This document shows, piece after piece, positions 6,417 through 7,530 of a DNA stretch of 7,530 nucleotides. Position 1 is the stretch's first letter. Every line of letters starts with the position of its first letter. Below the pieces are notes generated by a model that worked only from the letters and a program-made list of their open reading frames with translations, searched no databases and had not been told where the DNA came from. The DNA is from Rhodoferax sp. (lineage in GTDB: Bacteria > Pseudomonadota > Gammaproteobacteria > Burkholderiales > Burkholderiaceae_C): positions 1 to 7,530 of the forward strand of contig JAIPDA010000111.1 of NCBI GenBank assembly GCA_021737905.1, written 5' to 3'. Made by a program: the position numbers and the translations under genes.

Positions 6417-7295
6417 TTAGTGCCCGTAGCGCTCTGCCCAGGCTTGCGTCCAGTGCCTCAGTGCATCGGTCGCAAGGCCGGCCTGTGCGTCCAGGCCCAA
6501 CACGGCGGCTGCGAGGTTGAGCGCGGCCAGCGGGTCGCTCAGGTTCAGGGCCTGCGCGCCGTTTTGCTTGCTGAGTTTTTCGCCGTTGGCACCCAGCACC
6601 AGCGGCGTGTGCAGGTACTGCGGTGTGGGCAGGCCCAGTGCGCGCTGCAACTGGATTTGCCGCGCGCTGTTGTCAGCCAGGTCCTGGCCGCGCACCAAGT
6701 GGCTGATGCCTTGCGCGGCATCGTCCACCACCACGGCCAACTGGTAAGCCCACAGCCTGTCGGCCCGGCGCAGGGCAAAGTCACCGACTTGTTGCTGCAC
6801 ATCTTGCGACTGCGGGCCCAGGCGCCGGTCTGTCCATTGGAGCGTGCCCGCCTGCGTCAAAAAGCGCCAGGCCCGGGCCGCTTGGCCTTGCAGGCCGTGC
6901 CGACAGGTACCGGGGTAGACCAGATCACCATGGCGCTCGCGCAAATGACCGGCCGCCGCCTGCGCCTGTGCGATGTCTTGCCGTGTGCAGCCACAGGGGT
7001 AGGCGCGGCCTTGCGTGATGAGCTGCTGCAGCGCAGCCTCGTAGAGCGCGCCGCGAGCCGATTGGTACAGCGGCGCTTTGTCCGGCTGCAGACCGCAGGC
7101 GGCCAGTTGCGTGAGGATGGTTTGGTCTGCACCGGGCACACATCGCGGTGTGTCCACATCCTCCATGCGCACCAGCCAGCGCCCGCCGTGGGCGCGTGCG
7201 TCCAGCCAACTGGCCAGCGCCGCTACCAGCGAGCCGGCATGCAGCGGGCCGGTGGGCGAGGGGGCGAAGCGGCCGGTGTAGGGTGGTGGCGTCAC
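6417..7295 (-). CDS. gluQ: Glutamyl-queuosine tRNA(Asp) synthetase
   Basis: A GluRS paralogue that activates glutamate and attaches it to queuosine at position 34 of tRNA-Asp, without charging the 3' end. The 292 residues contain a catalytic domain only: the anticodon-binding half of GluRS is absent, as expected. The HIGH-type motif is APSPTGPLHAGSL (11-23), with MEDVDTPR (44-51) after it. Zinc ligands C101, C103, Y127 and C131 follow the GluQ pattern (CGC, then YPGTC). YQL (184-186), LVRGQDL (200-206) and the KMSKS-like KLSKQN (240-245) complete the active site. The start is GTG at 7295-7293, giving MTPPPYTGRFAPSP, which aligns with the usual beginning of the family; no clear ribosome site precedes it. 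It is the first gene of the three-gene group, and its upstream DNA is a tandem repeat array beginning 17 bp away. Confidence 0.96.
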   Translation of the reverse strand: MTPPPYTGRFAPSPTGPLHAGSLVAALASWLDARAHGGRWLVRMEDVDTPRCVPGADQTILTQLAACGLQPDKAPLYQSARGALYEAALQQLITQGRAYPCGCTRQDIAQAQAAAGHLRERHGDLVYPGTCRHGLQGQAARAWRFLTQAGTLQWTDRRLGPQSQDVQQQVGDFALRRADRLWAYQLAVVVDDAAQGISHLVRGQDLADNSARQIQLQRALGLPTPQYLHTPLVLGANGEKLSKQNGAQALNLSDPLAALNLAAAVLGLDAQAGLATDALRHWTQAWAERYGH

Positions 7296-7312
7296 GGTGA
7301 AAGTTGCAAGAA

Positions 7313-7530
7313 CCCTTAGCCAGGCTCAGGGCGAACGGTTAGCGGGCCCTTCGACAGGCTCAGGGTGAACGGTTAATGGGCTCAGGGCGAACGTATTAGG
7401 GGCTCAAGGGGAACGGATGAGGGGCTCAGGGTGAACGGTTAGCGGGCCCTTCGACAGGCTCAGGGCGAACGGTTAATGGGCTCAGGGCGAACGGTTAGCG
7501 GGCACTTCGACAGGCTCAGGGTGAACGGTT
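7313..7530. repeat. Tandem repeat array with mixed 22-bp and 34-bp units, cut by window end
   Basis: A core GGCTCAGGGYGAACGGTTA recurs at 7323, 7357, 7379, 7401, 7423, 7457, 7479 and 7513, giving steps of 34, 22, 22, 22, 34, 22 and 34 bp. Short units end in about ATG or AGG; long units carry a 15-base tail, GCGGGCCCTTCGACA, in place of those three bases. A degenerate long-unit tail (CCCTTAGCCA, 7313-7322) opens the array. Copies at 7379 and 7401 are the most worn. The block 7323-7393 recurs at 7423-7493 with two C/T differences, a 100-bp higher-order period. All copies point the same way. GCCCT/AGGGC can form a 5-bp stem around an 11-nt loop, for example 7446-7450 with 7462-7466. No open frame runs through it. 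From memory, CCCTTCGACAGGCTCAGGG elements are dispersed in many proteobacterial genomes. Confidence 0.93.

Noticed and set aside
4761..7319. Giant plus-strand protein of 852 residues
   Set aside because: It is wholly antisense to three genes with intact catalytic motifs, and its translation shows no domain, only low-complexity composition typical of antisense frames in GC-rich DNA.
7313..7530. CRISPR array
   Set aside because: Units are contiguous 22-bp or 34-bp repeats with no unique spacers; the extra bases of the long units are themselves repeated, and no cas gene is seen.
7313..7530. Iteron-type replication origin
   Set aside because: The 22-bp spacing resembles iterons, but there is no rep gene, AT-rich stretch or DnaA box, and the surroundings are housekeeping genes.

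Overview
The window looks like chromosomal DNA from a betaproteobacterium of the order Burkholderiales, most plausibly Comamonadaceae (Rhodoferax/Polaromonas/Acidovorax-like). This is judged from protein resemblance, high GC, frequent GTG starts and the repeat family at the right edge. It is inferred from memory of these families, not from a search. The window is gene-dense: seven protein genes are recognisable, one cut by the left edge, and no RNA gene, insertion sequence or CRISPR array is seen.

Left part (1-1191, + strand): the C-terminal 396 residues of alanyl-tRNA synthetase (alaS), holding the editing domain and C-Ala domain. It converges on a four-gene minus-strand operon (4645 down to 1232) for a phosphonate-type ABC importer: a periplasmic binding protein (phnD-like), an ATPase (phnC-like) and two different PhnE-type permeases. 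The genes are tightly packed: 29 nt, then a 1-nt TGATG overlap, then 2 nt. No phosphonate-degrading gene is present. The binding protein resembles, from memory, a group annotated as putative selenate-transporter binding proteins, so the real substrate is open.

Right part (7295 down to 4785, minus strand): three compact genes for RNA modification, gluQ (glutamyl-queuosine tRNA-Asp synthetase), trmB (tRNA m7G46 methyltransferase) and an RluA-family pseudouridine synthase. All three start with GTG, are separated by 9 nt each, and lie in the same reading frame. They probably form one transcript. With alaS on the other side, the theme is tRNA charging and RNA modification flanking an importer.

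Non-coding structure is concentrated in two places. At 4769-4815 a perfect 14-bp inverted repeat straddles the end of the pseudouridine synthase gene and the upstream region of the transporter operon. From 7313 to the window end a tandem array of a GGCTCAGGGYGAACGG repeat alternates between 22-bp and 34-bp units, shows a 100-bp higher-order period, and occupies the region immediately upstream of gluQ. I found no convincing new multi-gene system; the array, the inverted repeat and the substrate of the transporter are the items most worth checking.
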